38,662 bases of DNA from Sphingomonadales bacterium UBA6157 (GCA_002423025.1 DIUN01000007.1:1-38662); one strand, 5' to 3'; positions 1 to 8,653 are shown, counted from the stretch's first letter. Notes: a model not told the origin generated them from the letters alone. Made by a program: numbers and translations.

Positions 1-25
1 CCTTAAACCACTCGGCCACCTTTCC
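1..25 (-). tRNA. tRNA-Ser, 5' portion only (cut by left window edge)
   Basis: Read on the minus strand from position 25, the sequence begins with a seven-base acceptor strand GGAAAGG, then TG at positions 8-9 and the D-arm start GCCGAGTGG followed by TTTAAGG. This is the typical 5' end of a bacterial serine tRNA, a class II tRNA. The anticodon, variable arm and 3' end lie outside the window, so the isoacceptor cannot be named. A tRNA-Leu is the main alternative because it is also class II, but GGCCGAGTGGTTTAAGG fits serine better. Confidence 0.75.
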
Positions 26-28
26 GCG

Positions 29-94
29 CCAGCGCTTCATGGCGGGATGCTGCAGACCTCGCAAGTCCCACAAAATATGCCCGTGAAGCGCTGG
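29..94. repeat. 11-bp perfect inverted repeat beside tRNA-Ser
   Basis: CCAGCGCTTCA at 29-39 is exactly complementary to TGAAGCGCTGG at 84-94. The arms can extend inward through an imperfect CGGGAT / ATGCCCG pairing. The loop is about 30-40 bases and includes AT-rich CAAAATAT. It lies four bases upstream of the tRNA 5' end and ends about 30 bases before the lipoprotein gene starting at 127. It could be a hairpin in the tRNA leader, a terminator-like element or an operator between two divergent units; the sequence alone does not decide. Confidence 0.5.
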
Positions 95-126
95 TCCTTC
101 ACCACCCCTTGTGGCATCACTTCGCC

Positions 127-1266
127 ATGTTGCGCGTAATCCTTCTGGTTCTCGGCCTCCTGGCGGCCGGGTGCGCTCCCGGCGGCGCCGCCCGAGGCCC
201 TCTGCCGTCGCCTGCTCCGGCGCCAGCAGCGCCTGCTCCGATTGTGCAGTTGCCGGCACCGGCATCGGTTGTTGCGCCCTCAAGGCCAAACCTGTCACCA
301 GAAGCAAGCGCGGCTTCCTTTGCTGCCTGGCTGGCTGGCTACCGCAGCGCCGCTGCAGCCCGAGGCATCTCTGAGGCGACTCTTAACTCGGTGCTGTCCG
401 GGCTCACCTACAGCCCGCGAGTCGTGAGCCTTGATCGTGGGCAACCAGATGATGGTGGCACTGCCCCAACGCTGTTCACTGATTATCTGGCGCGCCGACT
501 CGATGCCGTTCGTATCCGCGATGGCATCCGGGCGACAGAACGCCTTTCTACGCAACTGGCTGCCACCAAGGCGAGGACAGGCGTGCCCGGCGAAATTATC
601 CTCGGCATCTATGGCATGGAGACATCCTATGGTGCTGTTACCGGGAATTTCGATGTCGGCCGCAGCCTAGCCACGCTGGCTTGGGATGGTCGCAGGGCCA
701 AGTTGTTCACCACCGAGCTTGATGCCGTGCTTACCATTGTCGAGCGCAAGCTGGCGCCGGCCTCGCAGTTGCGCGGCAGTTGGGCGGGCGCCATGGGCCG
801 GCCGCAGTTTTTGCCAAGCTCCTATCTCGCCTACGCCATAGACGGTGATGGCGATGGCCGCGCCGACATCTGGGATTCGGAAGCCGACACACTTGCCAGC
901 ATTGCCAACTACCTTGCGCGCAATGGCTGGCAGGCCGGCCTGCGCTGGGGGATGCCAGTAACAATCCCGGCCGGCTTTGACCGCGCCGCGATCGCAAATC
1001 CGGAGAAGCCCACAAGTTGCATCCGCCCACTGGAGCGCCACAGCCTCATGCTACCGGCTGCTGAATGGCAGCGACTCGGCCTAACCGCCGCGACATCTTT
1101 TCCGGCACCGGAAACACTGATGGCGCTCGTCGAGCCCGATGGGCCCGGGCAGGGTAGTTATCTTACAACCGCCAACTACAGAGCGCTGATGACGTATAAT
1201 TGCTCCAACTTCTATGCGCTTTCGGTCGCGTTACTCGGTGATGCGCTTGCGTCCCCGGCACGCTGA
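127..1266 (+). CDS. Lytic murein transglycosylase, MltB/SltB family lipoprotein
   Basis: It probably cleaves the glycan strands of peptidoglycan at the MurNAc-GlcNAc bond, forming 1,6-anhydro ends, from the periplasmic side. From ATG 127 (379 aa) the protein starts with a hydrophobic segment and a lipobox LAAGC with Cys16, so it is likely lipid-anchored. An Ala/Pro-rich linker (about 20-55) follows, then an SLT_2-type domain. The motif GMETSYG near residue 165 matches the catalytic Glu region of MltB, and WAGAMGRPQFLPSSY plus DGDGDGRADIWDS are family hallmarks. An in-frame TTG at 109 would add six residues before the signal peptide, so I prefer ATG. No clear Shine-Dalgarno is visible. The 3' end overlaps rlpA, and the next two genes also act on the wall. 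Confidence 0.9.
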   Translation: MLRVILLVLGLLAAGCAPGGAARGPLPSPAPAPAAPAPIVQLPAPASVVAPSRPNLSPEASAASFAAWLAGYRSAAAARGISEATLNSVLSGLTYSPRVVSLDRGQPDDGGTAPTLFTDYLARRLDAVRIRDGIRATERLSTQLAATKARTGVPGEIILGIYGMETSYGAVTGNFDVGRSLATLAWDGRRAKLFTTELDAVLTIVERKLAPASQLRGSWAGAMGRPQFLPSSYLAYAIDGDGDGRADIWDSEADTLASIANYLARNGWQAGLRWGMPVTIPAGFDRAAIANPEKPTSCIRPLERHSLMLPAAEWQRLGLTAATSFPAPETLMALVEPDGPGQGSYLTTANYRALMTYNCSNFYALSVALLGDALASPAR

Positions 1267-2089
1267 GCGCGCGCTTCTGGCCGGCGCTGCGCTGGCACTT
1301 GCAGCCTGTACCACTCCCAAGATGGCCAAGGCGCCCGGCACGCCATCGCCTGTCGCAAGGCCATCAGCGCCCTCGGGTGCGGTCAAGATCGGCAAGCCTT
1401 ATCAGGTGTTCGGGGTTTGGTATTATCCCTCCGATGACAGGAGCTATGACCAGATGGGCATAGCCAGTTGGTATGGCCCCGGCTTTCATGCGCTCGCCAC
1501 GGCCAATGGTGAGCAATATGATCAGGACGATGTAACCGCCGCACACAAGACGCTGCCGATGCCCAGTTATGTACAGGTGGAAAACCTCGATAACGGCCGG
1601 ACACTGACCGTCAGGATCAACGACCGCGGCCCGTTTGTAGCCGGGCGCATCATCGATCTGTCCAGGCGCTCGGCACAGCTCCTGGGTGTGGACAAGGCCG
1701 GGCTGGCCCGAGTGCGCGTGCGTCGTGTGTTTCCGGACGGAGCCCCGCCAGCGCCGCCGCTCGCTCCACCCATTGTCGTTGCGGCTGCCACTGTTGCAGC
1801 GCCGCCTGTAGCTGCTGTGGCGCTCCCAGCCTCGCCGCCTGCTGCAGCCACTTCCATAGCTGGCCAGAGCTTCGTGCAGGTGGCAGCGCTTTCCGATCCT
1901 GGGCGCATCGCGTGGCTCAGTGGCTATCTCGCCGGCTTTGGCCCGGTGGTTACGCAGCCGGCGCCGACCGGCCTTACGCGCATCCGGCTCGGTCCCTACG
2001 CTAGCGCATCCGTCGCCAATGCAGTGCTGGCGCAGGTCCGCGCCGCCGGTTACAGCGACGCAAGGCTCATCTCGTCCGCTGCTCGATGA
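1241..2089 (+). CDS. rlpA: RlpA-like septal lipoprotein with SPOR domain (lytic transglycosylase)
   Basis: RlpA proteins are outer-membrane lipoproteins; several cleave peptidoglycan stripped of stem peptides at the division septum. From ATG 1241 (282 aa) there is a basic N-terminus, a hydrophobic stretch and a lipobox ending LAAC (Cys23). A double-psi beta-barrel domain follows (GIASWYGPGFH, NGEQYDQDDVTAAHKTLP, VRINDRGPF, IIDLS), including the conserved E/D/H set of active RlpA. After a Pro/Ala-rich linker comes a C-terminal SPOR domain (SFVQVAAL ... RIRLGPY), which in this family binds denuded glycan at the septum. An in-frame ATG at 1214 is possible but lengthens the N-region. The gene overlaps the preceding stop by 26 bases, and its own stop overlaps a possible ATGA at 2086, suggesting coupled translation. 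Confidence 0.9.
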   Translation: MRLRPRHAERALLAGAALALAACTTPKMAKAPGTPSPVARPSAPSGAVKIGKPYQVFGVWYYPSDDRSYDQMGIASWYGPGFHALATANGEQYDQDDVTAAHKTLPMPSYVQVENLDNGRTLTVRINDRGPFVAGRIIDLSRRSAQLLGVDKAGLARVRVRRVFPDGAPPAPPLAPPIVVAAATVAAPPVAAVALPASPPAAATSIAGQSFVQVAALSDPGRIAWLSGYLAGFGPVVTQPAPTGLTRIRLGPYASASVANAVLAQVRAAGYSDARLISSAAR

Positions 2090-2121
2090 TCATTCCACAC
2101 TCACGTAAGGTCTCTGCCCCC

Positions 2122-3288
2122 ATGCGTCCCATGTTCTTTCCCGTCCTTGCCGTAGCTGCCACCTTTGCCGCCACACCGGTCCTGGCGCAGACGCCGACCT
2201 ACAACACCGCCGCGCCCTTTGCGTACATGAAGGACGTGACGACCGGCACGGTGCTCTATTCCAAGGCTGCAGACACGCGCATGCCGCCGGCCTCGATGGG
2301 CAAGATGATGTCTGTCTATGTCGCATTTGACATGCTGAAGCGTCGCGAAGCGCAACTGGGCCAGACCATCACCGTCCGCCCGGAGACATGGCGCAAATGG
2401 CATTCGCAGGGTTCGACCATGTTCCTGTCTGCCAATGAGCAGGTGAGCGTGGAAAACCTGCTGCACGGCATCGTGACACTCTCTGGCAATGATGCCTGCG
2501 TCGTGCTCGCGGAAGGCTTAGGGGGCACCGAGGAGAATTACGTCGCGCTGATGAACCGCGCTGCCAAAAAGCTTGGTATGACCGGTTCGCACTTCGCCAA
2601 CACCAATGGCTGGCCCGATCCCAATGAATATGTGACCGCCAAGGATCTGGCCATTGTTGCTGAGGCCACCATCCGGGACTTCCCGGATCTCTACAAGCGC
2701 TTCTATGCCAAGGATAAATTCACCTGGGGCAAGACGCTCGGAGCAGGGCAGGACATCACCCAGCCCAACCGTAACCCGCTTCTGGGCCGCGTGTCAGGCG
2801 CGGATGGGCTCAAGACTGGCCATACGGAAGAGGCCGGCTATGGCTTCACCGGCTCGGCCGAACAGAACGGCCGTCGCATCGTCATGGTCGTCGCCGGGCT
2901 GGGCTCGTTCAACGAGCGTGTCGCGGCCTCGGTGGATTTCATGAGCTGGGGCTTCAACGCCTGGGCCCTGGTGCCGGTACTCAAGAAGGGCCAGGCGGCG
3001 GGCACGGCCAAGGTCAAGGCTGGCGTCGAGGATGTTGTCACGCTGGTCGCCCCGCGTGACCTTGGTGTGCTGGTGCCGCGTGGCATGGGCAGCGAGCGCA
3101 AGACGCGGGTGTCTATCACCAAGCCCATCGAGGCACCCATCACCAAGGGCCAGAAGCTGGCGGATCTGATCGTGTCGGTTCCCGGTCGCCCGGATGTCCG
3201 CCTGCCGCTTGTGGCCGGCGCTGCGGTAGAGAAGGCTGGCCCAATTGGCCAGGCCTGGAGCTGGATCAAATCGCTGTTCGGCAACTGA
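2122..3288 (+). CDS. D-alanyl-D-alanine carboxypeptidase (PBP5/6 family, peptidase S11)
   Basis: This low-molecular-mass penicillin-binding protein should remove the terminal D-Ala from peptidoglycan pentapeptides and so limit cross-linking. From ATG 2122 (388 aa) there is a signal peptide ending VLA-Q near residue 22. The three catalytic motifs are present: SMGK at 58-61 (nucleophile Ser58), SGN at 121-123 and KTG at 231-233. The C-terminal part (about 290-370) resembles the PBP5 beta-rich domain, and the end IGQAWSWIKSLFG is a plausible amphipathic membrane anchor. AAGG at 2107-2110 sits upstream. An ATG at 2086 overlaps the rlpA stop (ATGA) but would put 12 extra residues before the signal peptide, so 2122 is preferred. 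Confidence 0.92.
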   Translation: MRPMFFPVLAVAATFAATPVLAQTPTYNTAAPFAYMKDVTTGTVLYSKAADTRMPPASMGKMMSVYVAFDMLKRREAQLGQTITVRPETWRKWHSQGSTMFLSANEQVSVENLLHGIVTLSGNDACVVLAEGLGGTEENYVALMNRAAKKLGMTGSHFANTNGWPDPNEYVTAKDLAIVAEATIRDFPDLYKRFYAKDKFTWGKTLGAGQDITQPNRNPLLGRVSGADGLKTGHTEEAGYGFTGSAEQNGRRIVMVVAGLGSFNERVAASVDFMSWGFNAWALVPVLKKGQAAGTAKVKAGVEDVVTLVAPRDLGVLVPRGMGSERKTRVSITKPIEAPITKGQKLADLIVSVPGRPDVRLPLVAGAAVEKAGPIGQAWSWIKSLFGN

Positions 3289-3297
3289 TCGCGGCGC

Positions 3298-3912
3298 ATG
3301 GCCGGGCGATTCATCAGCTTTGAAGGCGGGGAGGGGAGCGGCAAGTCCACCCAGTCCCGCCTTCTTGCAGAACGCCTGAAATCTCTCGGCCAAGCTGTTG
3401 TACTGACGCGGGAACCCGGCGGGACGCCTGGTGCCGAAGCCGTGCGAAATCTGCTGGTGAATGGGGCGGCGGATCGCTGGTCGCCTTGGGCAGAGGCGTG
3501 CCTTGTCAACGCCGCGCGTGCCGACCACGTCGAGCGCATCATCCGCCCAGCACTGACGCAGGGCGCTTGGGTAATCTGTGATCGCTTCATTGATTCCACC
3601 CGTGCTTACCAGGGCGCCGGCAAAGGACTGGATGATGCAGACCTTTGCGATCTGCACGCCAAGGTGACCGGAAACCTGTGGCCGGACCTTACTTTGGTAC
3701 TCAACCTGCCCCCCACCACAGGCCTTGGCCGCGCCGGCGTCAGAGGCGGTGGCGAAGACCGCTTCGAGAGCCATGACGGCGGCTTTCACGAACGCGTTGC
3801 CGCCTTCTTCGCCAGGCTTCCAGCCGCTGAATCGGCGCGCTGCCACGGGTTCGATGCCAGTCTGCCCATGGACACGCTTGCCAACGCCATCGCCGCACGC
3901 GTGCTGCCATGA
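3298..3912 (+). CDS. tmk: Thymidylate kinase
   Basis: It phosphorylates dTMP to dTDP with ATP in the cytoplasm, the committed step to dTTP. The 204-aa length is normal. The P-loop GGEGSGKST is at residues 10-18, TREPGGTPGAE is the dTMP-binding segment, and DRFIDSTRAYQGAGKGLD is the conserved DR motif. A Gly/Arg-rich lid region (GRAGVRGGGEDRFE) follows. The gene starts nine bases after the carboxypeptidase stop, and its TGA overlaps the next ATG as ATGA, so tmk and holB are probably translationally coupled; this pairing is common in bacteria. Confidence 0.96.
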   Translation: MAGRFISFEGGEGSGKSTQSRLLAERLKSLGQAVVLTREPGGTPGAEAVRNLLVNGAADRWSPWAEACLVNAARADHVERIIRPALTQGAWVICDRFIDSTRAYQGAGKGLDDADLCDLHAKVTGNLWPDLTLVLNLPPTTGLGRAGVRGGGEDRFESHDGGFHERVAAFFARLPAAESARCHGFDASLPMDTLANAIAARVLP

Positions 3913-4859
3913 TCGGTCATGAAGCCGAGATCGAGGCTTTCAAGGCCGCCCTTACCGGGGACAGGCCGCATCATGGCTGGCTGCTCACCGGGCCACAGGG
4001 GCTGGGCAAGGCACTGTTCGCCCGCCATGCTGCCACATGGTTGCTCTCCGGCAAACCCGAGGGGCAGGGCTTCACAGGCGGGGAGGGGAGCAAGGCCGCC
4101 GCGCTGATCGCAGCCGGAAGCCACCCGGATTTCCGCCGCCTTGAGCGTACTGTCGATGACAAGGGCAAGCTGCGCTCAGTCATCCGTATTGATGAAGTGC
4201 GCGCCCTTCAGCCGTTGTTCCGCCAGACACCATCTATCGCAGATTGGCGAGTGGTCATTGTCGATTCCGCGGATGAGATGAACACGCAATCGGCTAATGC
4301 CTTGCTCAAGAATCTTGAGGAACCCCCTCAGCAAACACTATTTTTTCTCATAAGTCATGCGCCCGGGCGACTACTGCCCACTATCCGATCGCGCTGCAGG
4401 GCGCTGCGTTTTCGCCGCCTTGCCGATGCACAAGTCGACTCCATCTTGGAGCACGAAGCGCCCGAACTTGATGATGAGGACAGGGCAGCCCTGGTTCGTA
4501 TCGCCGCCGGCGCGCCGGGCAGCGCTCTGCGCTTTGCTGAAAGCGGCATCGCAGCGTTGGAGGAAGCCTTGGCTGAACTGGCCATCACCCCGCGCGAGGC
4601 CGCGCCGGGACGAGCTATGGCGCTGGCCCGCTCGCTGGCCGGCAAAACCAACACCGCCCGCTACGAAGCCTTTCTGGAGCGCGGCCCGGCTTTTATCGCC
4701 GAACAGGCGCGGGAGCGGACCGGGCCTGCGTTGGCAAGGGCACTGGCGGATTGGGAAGCGGCGAGCGCGCTTGCGGCCGGCGCCGTGGCGCTCTCGCTCG
4801 ATGCGCAATCGGTGGCGTTTGATCTCGCCCGCAAGATTGCGGCGCTGGCCGAGGGCTGA
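3909..4859 (+). CDS. holB: DNA polymerase III delta' subunit
   Basis: This is a clamp-loader subunit that helps place the beta sliding clamp on DNA. The 316-aa protein has a degenerate Walker A (GPQGLGKALFA), the delta'-typical IDEVRALQ segment, VIVDSADEMNTQSANALLKNLEEPP (Walker B region) and the RSRC arginine-finger motif near residue 160. The four zinc-binding cysteines of E. coli delta' are not seen between the P-loop and IDEVR; that segment is instead Gly/Ser-rich with SHPDFRRLE. The gene overlaps tmk by four bases and ends about 50 bases before metG. Confidence 0.93.
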   Translation: MIGHEAEIEAFKAALTGDRPHHGWLLTGPQGLGKALFARHAATWLLSGKPEGQGFTGGEGSKAAALIAAGSHPDFRRLERTVDDKGKLRSVIRIDEVRALQPLFRQTPSIADWRVVIVDSADEMNTQSANALLKNLEEPPQQTLFFLISHAPGRLLPTIRSRCRALRFRRLADAQVDSILEHEAPELDDEDRAALVRIAAGAPGSALRFAESGIAALEEALAELAITPREAAPGRAMALARSLAGKTNTARYEAFLERGPAFIAEQARERTGPALARALADWEAASALAAGAVALSLDAQSVAFDLARKIAALAEG

Positions 4860-4910
4860 AGTCTCTCTGGCCTGTTGCACTGCGGCGCAACTTCGCCCAT
4901 TCCCTCGGCC

Positions 4911-6425
4911 ATGCAAAAGCGCTTCTACATTACCACCGCCATCGCCTACCCGAATGGCAAGCCTCACATGGGCCATGCTTACGAGGCGATCGCAACCGAT
5001 GCGATCGCCCGCTACCGACGGCTGCAGGGGGACAATGTGTTTTTCCTCACCGGCACGGATGAGCATGGCCTGAAGATCGCCCAGGCTGCCCGCGCTGCCA
5101 ACATTGAACCGCGCGCCTATGTCGATGCGACCTCACAGCCCTTCATGGCGCTTGATCGCCAGCTCGGCATCAGTTTCGATCGCTTCATCCGCACCACAGA
5201 TGAGGATCACAAGGCGCTTTGCCAGCAGCTCTGGCAGCGCATGGCCGACAAGGGAGACCTCTACCTTGGCCGTTACGAGGGTTGGTACTCGGTTCGCGAC
5301 GAAGCCTACTACGATGAGACCGAACTGATCGCCGCCGAGGATGCCGAGGGCAACGCGATCAAGCTTTCTCCCCAGGGCACGCCCGTGGAGTGGACGATTG
5401 AGGAAAGCTGGTTCTTCAAGCTCTCCGCTTACGCAAAGCCGCTTCTCGATCTTTACGCCGCACATCCGGAATTCATCCAGCCCCAGAGCCGTTTCAATGA
5501 GATGCGCTCGTTTGTTGAGGGCGGACTTTCAGATCTTTCCATGTCGCGCACCAGTTTTGATTGGGGCATTCCCGTGCCTGGCAGCCCGGGTCATGTCATG
5601 TATGTCTGGGTCGATGCGCTGGCCAATTACCTTACAGGCGCCGGCGGTATCGGCGGCGAATGGTGGCCGGCGGACCTCCACATCATCGGCAAGGATGTCG
5701 TGCGTTTCCACACCATCTACTGGCCGGCGTTCTTGATGAGCGCCGATGTGCCGCTGCCCAAGACGGTGTTCGGCCACGGCTTCCTGCTCAACCGCGGTGA
5801 GAAAATGTCCAAGTCTCTCGGCAATGTCGTCGATCCTGGTGACATGGCAGCGCGCTTCGGCGTTGATCGGCTGCGCTGGTTCCTGCTTCGCGATGTCGCG
5901 TTCGGTGACGACGGCAGCTATTCCGATGCCGCGATCATCGAGCGCTGCAATGCTGATCTTGCCAATGGCATCGGCAATCTCGCCCAGCGAGCGCTGTCCA
6001 TGGTCGCCAAGGACGGTGGCGCGATGCCGGCCTTTGCCGGCGCAAGCCGTGCGCTGGCAGAACCGCTGGCTCGGCATGCCACAACCTTCTTCGAGCAGAT
6101 GGACAAGCTCGCCCTTCATCGCGCGCTTGAAGCGGTAATGGCCCTTGTTTCCGACGTGAACGGCTATTTCGCCGAGGCCGCTCCTTGGGGCCTCAAATCA
6201 GATCCCGTGCGCCGCGCTGATGTGCTGGCAACAACACTGGATGCAACGCGTCGCATCGCTTTGCTCGTGCAGCCATTTATTCCGGAGTCTGCAGCCGCCA
6301 TGCTCGATCAGCTCGGCGTTACCGCAGAAGATCGCAATTTCAATTCACTGGACAGTGAAGTTCAGGCGGGAACTCAGCTTCCGGCGCCGCAGGGCGTGTT
6401 TCCGCGTTGGGTCGAGGCGGCCTGA
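4911..6425 (+). CDS. metG: Methionyl-tRNA synthetase
   Basis: It charges tRNA-Met with methionine in the cytoplasm. From ATG 4911 the protein is 504 aa. The class I signature appears as HMGH (19-22) and GEKMSKSLGNVVDP. TGTDEHGLKIAQAA and YVWVDALANYLT are MetRS-specific blocks. The connective-peptide region (YEGWYSVRDEAYY) carries no CxxC knuckles, so this looks like a zinc-free MetRS type, and there is no C-terminal tRNA-binding appendage. A longer in-frame start (TTG at 4875) would add a non-conserved leader before the beta-strand RFYITTAIAYPNG, so I reject it. The gene sits between holB and a GNAT gene whose ATG follows the stop by two bases. Confidence 0.96.
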   Translation: MQKRFYITTAIAYPNGKPHMGHAYEAIATDAIARYRRLQGDNVFFLTGTDEHGLKIAQAARAANIEPRAYVDATSQPFMALDRQLGISFDRFIRTTDEDHKALCQQLWQRMADKGDLYLGRYEGWYSVRDEAYYDETELIAAEDAEGNAIKLSPQGTPVEWTIEESWFFKLSAYAKPLLDLYAAHPEFIQPQSRFNEMRSFVEGGLSDLSMSRTSFDWGIPVPGSPGHVMYVWVDALANYLTGAGGIGGEWWPADLHIIGKDVVRFHTIYWPAFLMSADVPLPKTVFGHGFLLNRGEKMSKSLGNVVDPGDMAARFGVDRLRWFLLRDVAFGDDGSYSDAAIIERCNADLANGIGNLAQRALSMVAKDGGAMPAFAGASRALAEPLARHATTFFEQMDKLALHRALEAVMALVSDVNGYFAEAAPWGLKSDPVRRADVLATTLDATRRIALLVQPFIPESAAAMLDQLGVTAEDRNFNSLDSEVQAGTQLPAPQGVFPRWVEAA

Positions 6426-6427
6426 GC

Positions 6428-6955
6428 ATGGCGCTGGAACTGCGGCTCGCCTCCGAGGCCGATCTACCGGTGCTGCGTGCCATGATGGCGCGCTCCATTG
6501 CTGAGTTGCAGTCTGCTTTTCTCGATCCTGCGCAAGTGGCCGCCAGCGCCACGATGATGGGCCTCGATACAAGGCTGATTGACGACGGCACTTATTTTGC
6601 CGCCATTCTTGATGGCGTCATCGTTGGGTGCGGAGGCTGGAGCAAGCGCTCTACGCTTTACGGTGGAGACCATTCCCCCGGCCGGGACGCCCGGCTGCTC
6701 GACCCAGCCACAGAGGCAGCCCGCATCCGTGCCATGTACACCAGCCCGGGTCATGCCCGCCGCGGAATCGGCCGGGCTGTCCTTGCCGCTTGCGAGCAGG
6801 CCGCCCGCGCCGCCGGCTTTTCGCGCACCGAGTTGATGGCGACGCTCGCCGGCCAGCCTCTGTATCGTGCCGCTGGTTACGAACCGATCGAGGCCATCGT
6901 GGATCGCAATGGCCCTGTGCCGGTACCAATGGTCCGCATGGGCAAGACACTGTAG
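6428..6955 (+). CDS. GNAT-family N-acetyltransferase
   Basis: A 175-aa cytoplasmic acetyltransferase of unknown substrate. It begins LRLASEADLPVLRAMM, a typical GNAT first strand and helix. The acetyl-CoA pyrophosphate loop is visible as MYTSPGHARRGIGRAVLAACEQ (the Q/R-x-x-G-x-G/A motif), followed by ELMATLAGQPLYRAAGYEPIE, the usual C-terminal strand with a GY turn. ATG 6428 follows the metG stop by two bases; an in-frame TTG at 6407 inside metG is less likely. It is co-directional with metG and tatD, but that context does not indicate a substrate. Confidence 0.85.
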   Translation: MALELRLASEADLPVLRAMMARSIAELQSAFLDPAQVAASATMMGLDTRLIDDGTYFAAILDGVIVGCGGWSKRSTLYGGDHSPGRDARLLDPATEAARIRAMYTSPGHARRGIGRAVLAACEQAARAAGFSRTELMATLAGQPLYRAAGYEPIEAIVDRNGPVPVPMVRMGKTL

Positions 6956-6965
6956 GGAAGGGGCC

Positions 6966-7748
6966 ATGTTGATCGACAGCCACTGCCACCTCAACTACCC
7001 TGGCCTGCGCGAGGATGTACCCGGCGTGCTCGCCCGCGCGCGCGCAGCAGGCGTCGGCGGTTTTCTCGGCATTTCCACTCGCCGCAACGAGTGGGAAGAT
7101 GTCGTCGCTCAGGCAGATGCCGAGCCGGATATCTGGGCCACGGTCGGCATCCACCCACACGAGGCGGACTTGCACCCCGATACTGATGCCGCCGTGCTGA
7201 TCGATGCGACGAGCCACGCTCGCGTGATCGGCATCGGTGAAACCGGGCTCGATTATTTCTACGACAAGAGCGATCGCGCCCGTCAGCAGGCCAGCTTCCG
7301 GGCCCACATCATCGCTGCCCGTTCCACCGGTCTGCCGCTGATTGTTCACACCCGCGATGCCGAGGCCGATACGCTGGCATTGCTGAAGGCGCCGGGCGAG
7401 GGCGAACTCAAGGGCGTCATCCACTGCTTCACCGCAAGCCAGGCCTTTGCTGAAGAAGCACTTGCGCTTGGTTTCTACATTTCGCTCTCAGGTATTGTGA
7501 CCTTCAAGAACGCGCGAGACCTACAAGCGACTGCCGGGACAATCCCGAGTGACCGGCTGCTGGTGGAAACCGATGCGCCGTTCCTGGCGCCGATCCCGAT
7601 GCGCGGCAAGACCTGCGAGCCCGGCTTTGTCGCTCATACAGCGCGCTTCGTGGCCAGCCTGCGCGGCGAAGACTTCGAGGCGCTCGCCGCCACTACGACA
7701 GCGAATTTCCATCGGCTGTTCGGCAAGGCGCAGCGAGGGGCCGCATGA
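6966..7748 (+). CDS. tatD: TatD-family metal-dependent hydrolase / DNase
   Basis: TatD-type enzymes are TIM-barrel hydrolases with metal-dependent DNase activity; proposed roles are in DNA repair or turnover. The 260-aa protein carries the metal ligands expected for the family: DSHCHLNY at the N-terminus, GIGETGLDYFY (bridging Glu), VHTRDAE, HCFTAS and ETDAPFLAP near the C-terminus. A strong Shine-Dalgarno, GGAAGGGG, lies just before ATG 6966. The metG-tatD-MBL hydrolase order seen here recurs in alphaproteobacteria. Confidence 0.93.
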   Translation: MLIDSHCHLNYPGLREDVPGVLARARAAGVGGFLGISTRRNEWEDVVAQADAEPDIWATVGIHPHEADLHPDTDAAVLIDATSHARVIGIGETGLDYFYDKSDRARQQASFRAHIIAARSTGLPLIVHTRDAEADTLALLKAPGEGELKGVIHCFTASQAFAEEALALGFYISLSGIVTFKNARDLQATAGTIPSDRLLVETDAPFLAPIPMRGKTCEPGFVAHTARFVASLRGEDFEALAATTTANFHRLFGKAQRGAA

Positions 7749-7764
7749 CCGGGCAGGGCGGCTG

Positions 7765-8547
7765 ATGCGGGTCACCATGCTTGGCTGCGGCACATCGAGC
7801 GGAGTGCCGCGCATCGGCGGTGCTGACGGTCGAGGCGATTGGGGCGTGTGCGACCCGAAGAACCCCAAGAACCGCCGCCGCCGGGTCTCGTTGCTAGTCG
7901 AGCATGCCGGCAGAACGCTATTGATCGACACAGGGCCAGACCTGCGGGAACAGTTGCTCGGAGCCGGCGTCAACCGCCTCGATGCTGTGTTCCTCACCCA
8001 TGATCATGCCGACCATGCCCATGGTATTGATGATCTGCGGCAGGTGTTCCACGCCATGGGCAAGCCGGTTGCCTGTTTTGCCAGTCCCGCAACATGGGCG
8101 GTTGTCCAGCGCCGTTTTGATTACGTCTTTGAAGGCACAAAATTTTATCCTGCCACCTGCACCGCGGCGGATATCGTGGCGCCACTTACCATTGGCCCCA
8201 TCACCATTACGCCATTTCCCCAATTGCACGGCAATATCGAATCCACCGGTTATCGGATCGAGGCAGCGGGCAAAGCGCTGGCCTATTCCACCGATGTGAA
8301 GGCGTTCGATGCGCGGGCGGATGTGGCGCTCCAGGGGCTGGATCTATGGGTTGTTGACGCTCTGCGCCACCATCCACACCCAACGCACAGCCATCTGGAG
8401 CAGACGCTCGAGTGGATCGCCCATTATGGGCCACGCCACGCTGTGCTGACGCACATGGACCAGACGATGGACTATGAAGCCCTGCGCGCCGAGCTTCCGC
8501 ACGGGGTGGAGCCGGGTTTCGACGGGTTGGTAATCGAGTTAGTCTAG
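7765..8547 (+). CDS. MBL-fold metallo-hydrolase (PhnP-like)
   Basis: A 260-aa metallo-beta-lactamase-fold hydrolase. The N-terminus MLGCGTSSGVPRIGG and the WGVCDPKNPKNRRRR block are typical of the PhnP-like branch that follows tatD in alphaproteobacteria. The metal motif is THDHADHAHGIDD (HxHxDH), and later ligands are seen in FPQLHGN, STDVKAF and DALRHHPHPTHSH. PhnP of E. coli is a cyclic phosphodiesterase; that specificity is only a family-level hint here, since no phn genes are nearby. ATG 7765 is chosen because the conserved strand starts directly after it. The gene lies 16 bases past the tatD stop. Confidence 0.88.
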   Translation: MRVTMLGCGTSSGVPRIGGADGRGDWGVCDPKNPKNRRRRVSLLVEHAGRTLLIDTGPDLREQLLGAGVNRLDAVFLTHDHADHAHGIDDLRQVFHAMGKPVACFASPATWAVVQRRFDYVFEGTKFYPATCTAADIVAPLTIGPITITPFPQLHGNIESTGYRIEAAGKALAYSTDVKAFDARADVALQGLDLWVVDALRHHPHPTHSHLEQTLEWIAHYGPRHAVLTHMDQTMDYEALRAELPHGVEPGFDGLVIELV

Positions 8548-8653
8548 CTGGAGTTTGCTAAGATATCATCCTCGCCGCAGACTATATTTAACATAATATA
8601 TATTATCGAGATCTTATCCTGCCCGTTGGCCGATACAGCCGATCATCCTCACA
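8548..8653. other. AT-rich intergenic segment with 14-bp AT-only palindrome
   Basis: This gap separates two convergent genes. From 8582 to 8606 it is almost pure A/T, in sharp contrast with its surroundings. ATAATATATATTAT at 8593-8606 is a perfect palindrome. No open reading frame or classical GC-stem terminator is visible. It may act as a bidirectional termination zone or a nucleoid-protein site; both are inference. Confidence 0.55.
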
